Source: Chalara sp. BL73
Lineage: Eukaryota > Ascomycota > Leotiomycetes > Helotiales
DNA: 64,000 bases
NCBI GenBank assembly: GCA_918026815.1
Contig: CAKJVC010000012.1
Location: 992,001-1,056,000, forward strand
Direction of reading: 5' to 3'
How positions within the stretch are numbered: the first letter of the stretch is position 1; each line of letters begins with the position of its first letter. The position numbers and the translations under genes are program-made. The notes beneath the pieces are model-generated. The model was not told the DNA's origin and ran no database searches. It worked only from the letters and a program-made list of their open reading frames with translations. This document shows, piece after piece, positions 24,201 to 35,784 of this stretch.

Positions 24201-26799
24201 CAAGCCATACCAAAGTTTAGTGTTGGCGAAACGCCTTCATTTTAGGAGGAGCCCCTCGAATTAACGAAGTATACCCGTTGCTCATCTAAGCGAAGAGACC
24301 TTCCTACAATTGAAGCTAGAAACATAAACTACATGATCTTTACAGTACTTGTGCTTACGAGTTCTGGCGAGTGTCAACCACGAGCAGTGGTGTAGGGCTT
24401 ACCAAGACCCCGTGGAACTCAAGGTAAACTGTGGTACCCTATATGACAGCCCGTTTCAACAGCTTATCAGCATTGGTTCCTCACTTTTATATATCGCGGG
24501 ACCGGTACTATTTCCCGAAAGACAACGAACGGGCCAATAGTTCTCCTCCTCACGCGTCATCTGACAAGCTTCATGTAAAATATACTGCGTAGATTAACTC
24601 GGCTATATGGATGGGGAATTTCGATCTAACGCGAGCGTAATCTGCGATCCTTGTTGCGTAATTTTTAATCATTCACTGCAATGATGTGCCCGGAGATTGA
24701 TGGTCTAGGATTTTATGATAGACAGCTAATACTCAAGTAGGGGAGGCAAGAAAAAGTTGTGATTTACACCAACACTTTGAAGGATCAATACCGCTGTACG
24801 GGTTTTCACGGCATCGCTGGTGGGTAGATAAAGCTCCACGAGTAATTATCAGAAAAGTGATTGGAGCTTCGTGTTAAAGAGCTCATCATATCTACCATAC
24901 AAAGGGTCTCGCCGGCAAGACGCAAATGAAAGGATGCGGGAATGTCTCTGGTACATATAATATAATCTTATTATGATCAAGAGCTTATTCCCTGCATTCT
25001 GGTGCCAGCAACTTTGCTCCTTGATTTGTTGTGTTAAGTAAACGACCGACAAATAACTTCGCGGATAAATAAAAGAATTAGCATCTTAGTAAAATTCTTA
25101 AGAATTGCGATTATTGATACAAACTATCCAATTACCTGTGTTATTTAGTTTGAGACACTTAATCATGGCGATTGTATTACAGGTGTTTTATCGTCGCAGG
25201 CGTGTCTATATTACATTAAAAATATATCTTACGAAGTACAAATTTGCAATTCAACAAGATGACCCATACACGATCCCTGCTTGACGCCTCATTTCCGATG
25301 AGCTAATAGCGAATCCCTAGCGGACAGATCGAGATGATCCAATAACGGAGCGGACCTTGGCAGCCGATAAGAAAGCCAAGTTCCTTGTCCCACTTGTTTA
25401 AGGTCGTGAGATGTGGCTGTGATCAATTCTTGTATCGAGGCTGGTAACACAGTCAAGGTGCCACGTTGCCAGTCAACTTGAACTGAACTGTGGGAGAGAA
25501 GCCCATATGCTATAAAATGTTTCTTGGGATGCGAAAATAGAAGTATTTACAGGTCTTCAGAGCGCCTAGCTGCCATTTGTTTCATCTACGAGGGGTAGCA
25601 TGCCCACTATTCGCAGGAAGCACCATGAAGGTAATTGTACTGTCGCACCATCAGAAGGAAGTGACAGGGCTGATGGTACAGTACTGGTCGAAATCGCATA
25701 GCCCGCATTACCACCGATGACATATGGCACTTTATGAGCGATATGCTATATGCCCATCACCATGTCTTAATAATAAGCTTTGAGCATAAAGTATCGAAGT
25801 CGCGCGATGGTGAGCTTCCCCGGGTACCAGAAGACCGGTGAGTGTATGAAAAGAAGGGTCACCTGTCTCAGAGCGCGCCAACCGAGGGGGACAGTGGTAA
25901 CCAATACACAAAACACCTCAGGTCAGACTGACCACTGCAACAATAAAAAGAGCAGCATTTCGCTGTTTTGGGGGGGGGGGCAGGGCGCGTGAAGCGAAAG
26001 TATAGCAGCGGTATGGGGGATGTGATGTGATGTAGCATCCTTAGACGAGCAGTAATCGAGTGGTATCGGTGAAGGCCTTCCAACGGACATACTGTAGCTT
26101 TTTGTGTTTATGCCACGCACCCGCGACCACCACCAGGACCCGCTGTACCGAAGCTGGGCGGCGGGCGATCGATCGCAGCAAGAAGCTATGGAACTCTAAG
26201 GGACCCTTTCTCGCCAGAACATTTTAACCTTTTTTTTGCCCCCATCGACAAAAGCGCCTCTGCGTGACTCTCCGCGGGAGGGGAGGGGGGAACCACGAGA
26301 GAGAGAGAGAGGGAGGGGGGGAAGAGCGTGTAGCTCCGTGTGACAAGATTTTGAATATGAATGCCTGAGAAGATAGGTTAAAAAAATGTTAAAAAAAGGG
26401 TAAAAAAGTGATGATGAAGCCTCTCGCCACAATAGCGATGATCTTTGCTCCTCGACAGGCTCCAGCCACAGCGCCACTTTGCCAAACACTCGCATGGGAG
26501 GGTGTGTGCTTTGTGCTTTGTGCTTGTGCTTGTGCTTGTGCGTGCTTGTTTGCTTGCTTTGCTCACTGTTGGATTAGCGATGGCCGCTGCTTTTTCGCTT
26601 GGAACTACTACTGTACCGTACCCATACAGCATAGGCCCCACCTGTCGCTTGCTGGGCGCGGCCCGCTTAATGCATTCGCTGAAAAGGCAAAATCTCCTCC
26701 TTGGAAAACCAGCACGAAAAAAAAAGAACACCCATCCATCCATCCATCCCTTTCCCTACCGACTAAGGATTGTCCCGTACTCTTGCACTGGACTACACC

Positions 26800-26850
26800 C
26801 TAACTATACCCTAACAACCCTGACAACCCTAACATTAACCACTAAGAGAC
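26800..26850 (+). repeat. Degenerate telomere-like CCCTAAC units
   Basis: Several imperfect copies of (A)CCCTAAC/CCCTGAC occur in about 50 bases, roughly 0.7 kb upstream of the CP2 factor start codon. The unit matches the common fungal telomere repeat TTAGGG on the opposite strand, but copies are interrupted and few. Confidence 0.6.
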
Positions 26851-27263
26851 CCAACCCTGGCCAATATCACCAAGATCTTAATCTGACGTTGTCATTGCTC
26901 CTCCCTCAATCATTACCTACCCCCCCTGGTCCTTACCCTTAATCCTTATCCAGACAATTAAATCGTCAAAAACAGAGTCAGAGTCAGTAGTCCGTGCCTG
27001 ACCCTGTCCATCCTCCGTGCTTCTTCTTCTCGAAGCGTGGGCGCCCCCGATGGCTGCGTGCTTCCCGTTCGAGTAGCTTTGGATCCCGCCTTGAAGGATA
27101 ACACCTACCCCCCCCATGTAATAAACGTCTTTAAACCCACAGGAACTTCCCGACTTAGCATCTCTCCATCCCAAATTCATATAACATCAGCCTCCTCCAC
27201 CCAATCTAAATTTCCCGTTTCACACAACAGCTGAGGCACAACCACGTTCGCTACATACTCTAC

Positions 27264-27297
27264 CCTACACCTACACTTACACCTACACCTACACCTA
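27264..27297 (+). repeat. CTACAC hexamer microsatellite
   Basis: About five imperfect CTACAC/TTACAC units in tandem, in the presumed 5' leader about 220 bp before the first coding exon of the CP2 factor. Confidence 0.75.
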
Positions 27298-27516
27298 TCT
27301 GCCTGCTCTCGCCCTTCCTCGGCCCCGGTCATACTACGACTCCGTGCTCTACCTGACACCCAATTTCTAACTTCATGCTGTCGGTGGAACTGCGTACTGA
27401 CTTCCAACACCTGCAAAACCCTCACCTGCCCTGCGCTGAACGCGAAAAAGAAAACCAGCTCTTCAAGTTGTTCGCATTATAGGAAAGAGCTTTAAAGAGC
27501 TCGTCCAAACATCCAG

Positions 27517-30177
27517 ATGTTTCGTAATCGGTAAGCTCCAGCCCCAGCTCAGCCCAGCCCACCTGTATACCGGCAAGCGAAGGAGGAAAGGGCAGCATCG
27601 CTGTTGCTGTGAATCGCAACATGTCTTCCTATGTAGAACACATAACTGACACTTTCTGACTAGGACTTCGTCACAAAAGCCCGGCGATGAATTTATCGCC
27701 AACTTTCGTCAAAAGTTTCCCGACCTCGCTGGAAATCCCTCCCAGCCAGGTTCGGGAGACCCTTCAGACGAAGCAGTTGTTGCACCGCCGGACCGGTAAG
27801 CCTCAACCATACTCTTTTCACGCTTCAAACTTAGTTCTAAAGCTTCCATTTTCATGGATTTGTGTGCAAAAACCCTAACTTAATCCCACGCAGATCCCAG
27901 AGCATTAGCCATGAAGACATAAAGGACCTTGATCCAACTCCACGAGCGCAAAACGAGCCATGGCGATTCACCCCCTCACTCCTCGATGCGAACTCCTTCG
28001 CATTCGCCAACTTTGCAAATCAGCCGCCTGGATTCTACACTCCTACTCCGGGAGGAACAAATACACTATATCACAATCAAGCTGGAGATCTTCATACACC
28101 GGGTATGGGAATAGGCATGGGTCTAGGGACCCCTCTTTCAATGGGGACTTCGACCGATGGCCTCCATACAGCCACCATGATAGATATTGGTGGTTTTGCT
28201 CACCACATGCCTCCACATTTCCAGAACTACAACCCTTTCAGCCAGCCACAACAGCATCATCAACCGCAGCAACATCACCCATTACAGACACAGCAGCAGC
28301 CACAGCAGCAGTCATACGCGCCCTCCTCCTTTATCCACCAAGATACTGGCTACGAGACTATGGATCACGATGGCTCTCCAATAGAGGACAGCGGTCGAAT
28401 TGGGTCCATGGATGCTAATTTGCATCAACCTCCCATGATGACCTTTCAAGCACCTCAGTATGACATGACCATGGCTCCACCGTTGCCAGAATCAGCGGAA
28501 AAATTTCGGTTTCATGTCACACTCAACGCACCAACCGCCATGATTAAACAAGCGGATGAAATACCCGTTACATATCTCAACAAGGGCCAAGCTTATTCCA
28601 TCTCTATAGTTGATACGACACCACATATTCCACTCCCTCTAGGATCTCGCTATCGTACCTTTGTTCGCATCTCTTTTGAAGATGAGCAACAACGGCAAAA
28701 GCCTGCAACCTGCTGGCAACTTTGGAAGGAGGGTCGAGGCACGAATGAGGCACATCAACGAGGCGGTAAATTGCAAGCAGTTGAGTATGTTGAGGCGAAT
28801 CAACCGGCAGAAAGTGATGACAAGAGAACTCGGGTTGAGCTTGACACTGCATCTTTTGATGGCTTCTCGGTGATCTGGACCCCTGGTGCAAATGGGACTT
28901 CAGAGTGCAACATCGCAGTACGCTTCAACTTTCTATCGACGGATTTCAGTCATTCCAAGGGAGTCAAAGGCATCCCAGTGAGGCTTTGCGCGAAGACCCA
29001 AACTTTGACAACAGGATCACCAGGCTCCATGGCTGAGTTCTCTGAGGTTGCTTTCTGCAAAGTAAAACTATTCAGAGATCATGGAGCAGAACGCAAGTTG
29101 TCTAACGACGTGGCACATGTGAAGAAGACTATCGATAAGCTTAAACAACAGATTGCGCAGGCTGAGACTGGAATGAAAGATTTTGGCAAAAGGAAACGCA
29201 CCGGATCGGCTACAACCAAAGCTGTTCCCAGTCAGCGACCTGGTAAAGTTCAGAAACACAAGCGAACCTGGTCTATGTCTTCTGCGTCATCCGCAGGTGG
29301 AGGAAGACCGCCATTGGAGGAAGATCTTCATTACAAGCTGCAGACAATGCAAGACATGTTCACAAGTACACGGCCAGTCAGCGTTTTATACCTTCGTGGC
29401 GCAGAGCAGGATGACCCTGATCTTCACCCAGTTGCGCTTGCTGGGGAGCCTCTCGACCTCACGAAAGTTGATTCCAGACAAAGCGCTTTGTGGAGACAGA
29501 GGAGCGATCATGGTTCTACTGGCGGAAATTCATCGATGGTCTCGCCATCCCCAAGCTCAATATCGTTGCAATCGCAACTCACTTCGGCACCAAATCCTCC
29601 TCCAAACTGGGGCGACTATCAACCATTGGCACCGGCAGATACTCAGACTTCTAATCCTCAACAACTGGCTAGTCCGCCTGAACAACTTACCAGAGTTCCC
29701 AAAGCAGAGCGAACTGGCAGCTTGAGTGGCTGGATCGAGGCACTGGGTGTTGATCCGTCATACAAGGCTCCTGTGGAGCGCCAAATCAAGCCCGTTGCCA
29801 GCTTCTATATTCTTAGACGCAATCCTTCACAGCAAGAGAAGAACGAATACTATCGTGCCATCTATCTTATGCAACGCACATTGAAAGATTTTACAAACGC
29901 AATTGCTGCAAAATGGAATATAGAGCCAACGAGGATATTACGAACACTACACGTCCTTGACCGAGGATTACAAGTGGAAATTGATGACGATGTCATTCGG
30001 GAACTTGCTGAAGGTCAAGACATCATCATGGAGATATCAGAAATTCAAAACCCTCAGTCCCAACTCAAACGCGAATGGGATATGGCTGTTGACAATGTCG
30101 CTGTTGACAGCGACAATGTCAGTGGCTCGCAAAACGTCATCCAAACCAACGGCGTCGAGCTTCGATTAATCTTCTAA
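27517..30177 (+). CDS. CP2 / grainyhead-like transcription factor
   Basis: Three exons, 27517-27530, 27664-27795 and 27894-30177, 809 residues. The first exon codes only MFRNR, and the splice chain into KPGDEFIANFRQKFPDL keeps frame through both introns. Residues about 100-190 are rich in Gly, Pro, Gln and His (a poly-Gln/His block near 28235-28315), probably transactivating. A CP2 DNA-binding domain spans about residues 249-415: FRFHVTLNAPTAMIKQADE, YLNKGQAYSISI, RTFVRISFEDEQQR, CWQLWKEGR, IAVRFNFLSTDFSHSKGVKG. A basic Ser-rich linker (KRKRTGS, KVQKHKRTWS) likely carries a nuclear signal. Residues about 675-775 (ILRRNPSQQEKNEYYRAIYL) fit the ubiquitin-like dimerisation region. The Neurospora homologue (csp-2) controls conidial separation and wall remodelling, so a role in cell separation is likely. 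Confidence 0.9.
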
Positions 30178-33100
30178 TGTTTTTTTTAACTAATTGTTTA
30201 CAACCTTTTTATACCCAAGGACCTTCCGGAGGTCATGTAATAACTACGGGGTCCTTATCTTGTACTGACTGGCCTAATGGTGGACGGATTGATTTGAACG
30301 GCGTCAATTGTTTTTCAAGATACCAGCTTCTTCCGAGGGCACACACTTTCTCGCCAACGCCAATCCTTTGGCTACTTTTAGAGATAATGTATTGATTGGG
30401 CATAGCCGCAATGCTGGGTCTGGAGGGAATTCGTCTTCTACGGGTTTTCGACCCTGTCTTCACGTATATACTTTTGGGGTTATCACCACGTCTTATCTTC
30501 ATAGCACATACAGATGTTTCACGAAGGCATTATACACAGGATTACGAAGCATACGAACTCTTCCCTTTCGGAACTAAGAAGTAAATTTCAGAGAGGAAGG
30601 TTCCATGGGCGTTTGGAGGATATAGCTGATGACAAAAATCTCAGCACATCGCAATCTATCAGAATCTAACCATATAAATTCAAGAAGCTACCATTGATGA
30701 ATTATTCTGTACTGATTTGTTCTATATTCTTCCTCTCATGGACGAGGCAACTAGTGTTGTCTTGTCCAATCGTTTGTTTTATAGCTGCATTCTGATATCT
30801 GGTTCAAGCACTACAAAAATATCTTGGACTCTTTTCTCCGTTGCATTGGTGCTCAGGCTCGATGTCTAGGCGCAGCAACAGCCAACTGCTCCTAATCACT
30901 CAACCTTCGCTCAGCCCACAATCTCAAGGAATGCTCATGAATGCTTCGCCTCCATAAGTCTGGACTCCTGGGAAGCAAAAGGATACAGCGTTCCCTACCC
31001 AACGAAACATCATGTGTTACAATTCAAAGAATCAGCCGTCGTCAATTCAAAGGTTGAAGATCTCTGCGGGTCAGCCACAGGGATCAACAAGATATGTACT
31101 TTACATCGTTAGAAGTGGCGAGTGTATTCGTCACGCTGCCCCAACCAACCGTCCCGACACAACCAACGAGACGGATTATCGGAATCACCAAACTAAAAAG
31201 GAGGTGCCTGCGCCACAGCAAAACCGTGTCGAACTGCCATTCTGTTTCCTAGACCAACCTTCTAGACTTTCGTGGTTGCTGGTAAGGGGCATGCAATTTT
31301 ATCAAAGGTGAACAACCCTTATTTTAGTTTAAAACATTCGCTGTTTTTACCGATCTAGATGGATGAAGATGCAAAAGCCTTATGCAGATTGAAGATCACC
31401 ATCCCATGTGCAGCTGGAAAACACACCCCGACGGCTGTCAGGTACGCCCGGTTCTCCGGCGCTGGCAGCCGCTCTGGTTGGGATTCAAAACGAGAAATTT
31501 CAGTGCCTGGGGTAGGAAATGGCGATTGGAAGATACTGACTGGTACGGAACGATGGGACTGCCAGCGCATTGCAGAGGTGCACCAAGCCGGCTGCTCCAG
31601 AGGTCACGCACGGCGTGGTGCATGCTGCATGTGAGGCTTGACCACGGGAGACAGCAGAATATGGCTGGCAGTGCCATGGATTTTTTGCGGTTCCCCTTTT
31701 GCGGCTAAGTACGTCACGTTCCTTAGCAGCGGCTTGACTCTTTGAGGCCTGAGCGGCTAGAGAAGGTTATGCCGTCGTGGGGGTTGACGTTACTGTAGCG
31801 GAGAGGGTTAGACGAACGATGTGCTACAGATGGCTTTATTAGATGGAGGGAAAGCCACAGGCTTGCAGCAGGTGGTAGCAAGCCGCTATCCTCTGCCGTG
31901 ATAAGATCAGCGATGTGAGGCTTGCGTGTGAGCATTGTTGGGTGGTGAGCATGGTCGCTTGGCTCCCGTGTTTGGGATCAGCATCTTGATGACGGGTGGC
32001 TCTCTCATCAAGCGGGGGATCGGCGGTCAGTATTCTGTTTTTGCTTGGGTGTGTGTCTTGGTGATGCGTGATCTGACGAAGATTGTTGCTATGGAAGCGA
32101 CCTGCCTGTTTTGTGTCGCTTGGATCTCACTGGTGCGATGATTCTGTATTACCTGAATTAGATGGCCTCGAGGAGTTGTTTGACATGGTAGAACCATTTG
32201 CATCATGATCTATTAATATTTTAATCGTTGATTGTGGCTGGACTGCTGAAGAAATGAGTACCACTCACTTTGATAGTACGCTTAAAGTTTCTGACACCAT
32301 CATCATGCATGTTTAAGTCGTTTAAGGAATAATACATGCTCTAGGAGTAGATGGGGAGAGAGTTTTGATCACGTGACCGAGAGTTGGATTCTTCTTCGCA
32401 GCGACATTCCATCTTTTATGGGTGGGCTTTCCGAATGAAAACAACGACATTTATTGATATTCGCGTAATTGTATTATATTATCAATATAGAGGAATGTCA
32501 TTCAAGTATGACTGACACTGGGCATGGTGTACGAGTCACGTGCTTTTGCAGCATGAATCTGGCTCGGTTATAGCGTAGCCTGTAATCTAGAACTGGATCA
32601 AATTTCGATGCTCTTGTTAGAGATTGCAAGGCAGAGCGTGCCGAGAAGATAGGCGGTTTGTAGTGTGTTGCATGTGTTGGGGTCTGGAGCCTAAGTCTAC
32701 CATCTCTTGTTATTCATTCGGACTTTCCCACATCAAGATGGATAAAATGAAGACCACTGCGGCTATGAACCCCGTACGAAGTGGATATTTCCAAGCAGGT
32801 TAGATCAACATGGGAGAACCAGGGTTTTGCTCGGTTTGGTTAGTGTTTTGGCGTTGAGGTGGCGAGATTAGGATTCTGTCTTGTAGTATTGTAGTTCTGA
32901 TAAGGTAACTCAGCCGTGAGATGCGTCATGTAAACATTCTGGCTGATGATATTACAGACAATGATGCTCTGGCATGCAAGTTCTATCTATTGCATCCCTG
33001 AGCAGCGGGCAAGCCCAGACGCCGAGTACGCGAAAGGTCCTACATCGGAGAACGCAAGAAGTAAGAGTTTCCCACAAAACCGACCGAATCTAAGCTGGTA

Positions 33101-34174
33101 TCGGAGGCTATGTATCATTCATGCTCTCCTTGTACTCGGTCGCTTTTAGGATCCGCTTTCGCCTTAATGATCATAGTAGCCTCATTGGCGGGTCAACAAT
33201 GCCAAGAAGCTTTAGCTTGTTGTGGCGGCACCGCCAAAGGAAAAGTCTTCAGAAGTTATGCCGATGTTACTACTATGAGTAGTTGAGCTTCTGGTCCCGG
33301 TATATCATGCGGTTGATCCGTGATCTACACCATGTCCATCCCATCTTAAGCTGGCGGAGAAAAGGCGAGAGACAGGTCGTATATGCTTAAGCTTACCGGA
33401 AAACAGAGCAAGGGCCATCTCCTCGTTTTGATGCATTTTTTTCGCCTTTCTGTTTCTCTGTTGACGTGCTTGGAAGGTAGGGGTAGGTATACGGAAGTGG
33501 AGTGTTAACTTGTGAAATGCCTTTTTGATGTGCTCGTCGACATTTGACTGAGTCGAACTAAGAAGGATACCGTGTAATACTCAACATTTAGTGATTCAAG
33601 ATATTAGTTAATTCCAGTAAGTATTCACCACCATGGTTATAAGCTTAAGATACACTGAGCAAAACTCTTCTATATTATTGACTAAGGTATGCGGAAAGAA
33701 ATGCCCAGATTACACTGTCGAGAAGTTTGAGATTCGAGTGGATCTTATAAATCGTTTACAACACCATTTTAAAAAGCAATATTTCTCAAAGTTTAACCTT
33801 GGCTAGGCACTTTTATTTTTCTACAAATCCCGACATCCAAGCCGTCGGGTTCTTTGAGGAGGACAGCTAAGCTTTTTCCAAGAAAGGGGCCGCCTCGCTT
33901 GTGAAGATCGAGCAGGGTCCGCTGGCCAGTGCTGTAGATGAAGGGGTGGGGAGCTGCGTCACCTCGACATTACTACATTCCAAACTTCAACCACCAACGA
34001 AACGGTTTATATATGCTTACGGGTTAGGACATCTTGTGTCTCAAACAAAGAGGCTTGGATTATCCAATACCATCACGAAAGAAGGTGAGTTTTACTGAGT
34101 TAGTGAGCCATTCCCTTCTGTACACCATTGCACCCCTCTTACTACCCCGCTGACCAAATTTTTCATAGCGGAAG
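30178..34174. other. Intergenic region, no gene supported
   Basis: About 4.0 kb. Frames of 60-110 codons around 31.0-31.9 kb overlap each other on both strands and have no domain or signal, so they are treated as chance. Two CACGTG E-boxes lie near 32369-32374 and 32538-32543. The last 90 bases appear to be a 5' UTR intron of the next gene. Confidence 0.45.
34084..34168 (+). other. Probable 5' UTR intron of the beta-flanking protein gene
   Basis: A GTGAGT donor near 34084, a GCTGAC branch site, a pyrimidine-rich TTTTTCATAG acceptor ending at 34168, and the start codon six bases later (34175). No coding ATG is evident upstream, so it would be a leader intron. Confidence 0.6.
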
Positions 34175-35297
34175 ATGTCTGGTTACGAGAGAGAAGCGTT
34201 CGACAATCGAGATCGTCAAGGTGGAGATTACGAAGGCATGCTTTGGTTTTGATTGTTCATCACTTGATTTGAACATGGCTAACGGGGAGGTGTATTCTAG
34301 GTCGAGGCGGGCGTCGAGACGATGGATATGGATACGAAGGTGGCAACCAGCAGTCCTATAATACACAAGGCAGAAACCATAGAGGGGAGGCCCAAAGTTA
34401 CTACGATAACCAAGAAGGATATGAACAAGACGGTGGTTATGGTAGGAGGCAGGATGATGATCGCCAGCACGAAGGATATGCAGGTGGAAATGCTTCTTAT
34501 GGCGGCAGGTCAGTGATTTGAGGCTATTGCCTTGTGGCATAATGGCTGATATGTCTAAGCTATGGTGGCGGTGGAGGCTACGGCGTTGAAGAAGATCTTA
34601 GCGGAGCCGCAAAACATGCCCAGGAGCATGCTGGAAGTGACGGGGACGCGTCCATTTTCTCAAGTGTTCTGAGTGCCATTGGCCAAAACAAACACCATAT
34701 ACAACAACAGCCAGTCGATGAGCAAGGTAAGTTTTCGCAAATCTCTGTTCCGTACGAAATTTCGCTCCAATAAAGCCCGTTGGCAATTATCCTGCCTAAA
34801 GATCCCCGCACTGATATATCTCAGCTGCCGTACAATCTCATCAGCAGTTCTTTGGAGGTGGTGGCAACGACCAATCTGCAAGCTCGGGCTCAATGGGCGC
34901 TGCTGCAGCAATGCAAGCGCTAAAGATGTTCACAGGGGGGCAGAGCGGAAATTCCCATAGCGGAAACAGCCAAAATGCATTTATCGGAATGGCTATGGCA
35001 CAAGGTAACTTCATTATTTGAAAAAGGGCGAGCACAACCTCAAAGTTCCACAAATGCTAATCTATTTTGTGTAGCGACTAAGCTATTTGAGCAACAATCT
35101 TCTCAAGGTAATGTCGCCTCTGGAACTAGCAAGGAGTCCGCTATCCAAGAAGCTGGTGAGATGGCACTTAGGATGTAAGCCCAGCTGCCAAAGCCATGTA
35201 CGCATAGAGAACTGATCAAACACTTAGGTATATGCAATCTCAGGGCAAGTCTGGAGGATCTCCGGGACTCATGGGACTTGCTTCCAAGTTCCTGTAG
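34175..35297 (+). CDS. Beta-flanking protein-like (conserved fungal protein of unknown function)
   Basis: Six small exons: 34175-34235, 34301-34508, 34560-34726, 34825-35004, 35075-35174 and 35228-35297, 261 residues. The N-terminal third is low-complexity Gly/Tyr/Arg/Gln (GYGYEGGNQQ, YEQDGGYGRR), prion-like in composition. The C-terminal part is helical and conserved in type: EEDLSGAAKHAQEHAG, SSVLSAIGQNKHHI, SHQQFFGGG, AAAMQALKMF, SQNAFIGMAMAQATKLFEQQ, ALRMYMQSQG, ending GLMGLASKFL. I recognise this as the family annotated beta-flanking protein in ascomycetes; no biochemical role is known to me. The first coding intron uses either a GC-AG pair (GCATGC at 34236) or an alternative GT donor at 34221; both keep frame and differ by five residues. 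All other introns are canonical. Confidence 0.82.
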
Positions 35298-35784
35298 ACG
35301 ATCAGAAAAGATAACAGTACTATTTGTTATGACAATATCTTTAAAATCAAAGTTTTGAGTTCATTGGATGTAAGATGAAGACTGAAGGGAAACACTGTGA
35401 TTTTCCAGCACTATTCTGATTTGCTAAGCATCTAGCCATCCATGCACGAAGAACAGACACCGGCAGGCCAAGCTTCTTACCCACGTCTATAGACCGATAT
35501 AATTGAACTTAGACCTGGTGCACTAAAGCGGGACAATAGTGAACTCGAATGTCACGATATCAAGCCAAATAGCGGAAAATCTATCATGAGAAACGTAGAT
35601 CATTCCCGCATAGATCACAGCCACAGCAATGTTACCATGCCTGGGACGTAAGGTATTCGTGAAGAACAGAATAATTCTCTCGCTAAGTATGTGCAATCCT
35701 GAAATACCACCAAATAAATACTCCAAGCCCCCCCTATCCTGCGTGAACTCCAACAATGCAACGCCATAACACATCGGAATTTAG
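35298..35784. other. Convergent intergenic region
   Basis: 487 bp between the beta-flanking protein (+) and the kinesin (-). It should contain both 3' UTRs; nothing else is seen. Confidence 0.5.

Larger units (their letters stand above)
21252..27516. other. Gene desert and long leader of the CP2 factor gene
   Basis: About 6.3 kb with no gene I can support. The 24-25.5 kb part is AT-rich with many stops. From about 25.9 kb there are homopurine and homopyrimidine tracts: an 11-base G run (25970-25980), GAGA repeats (about 26299-26320), TGCTTG-type repeats (about 26510-26560), CATC repeats (about 26731-26750), degenerate CCCTAA units (about 26800-26850) and CTACAC repeats (about 27264-27297). 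These probably belong to the promoter and 5' leader of the gene at 27517. A 77-codon frame at 22331-22564 with four CxxxC-like cysteines has no family. Confidence 0.5.

Noticed and set aside
26378..26942. Overlapping frames of 120-165 codons on both strands
   Set aside because: They run through TGCTTG, CATC and poly-A/T microsatellites and consist of repeated Cys/Ala/Leu or Ser/Thr runs.
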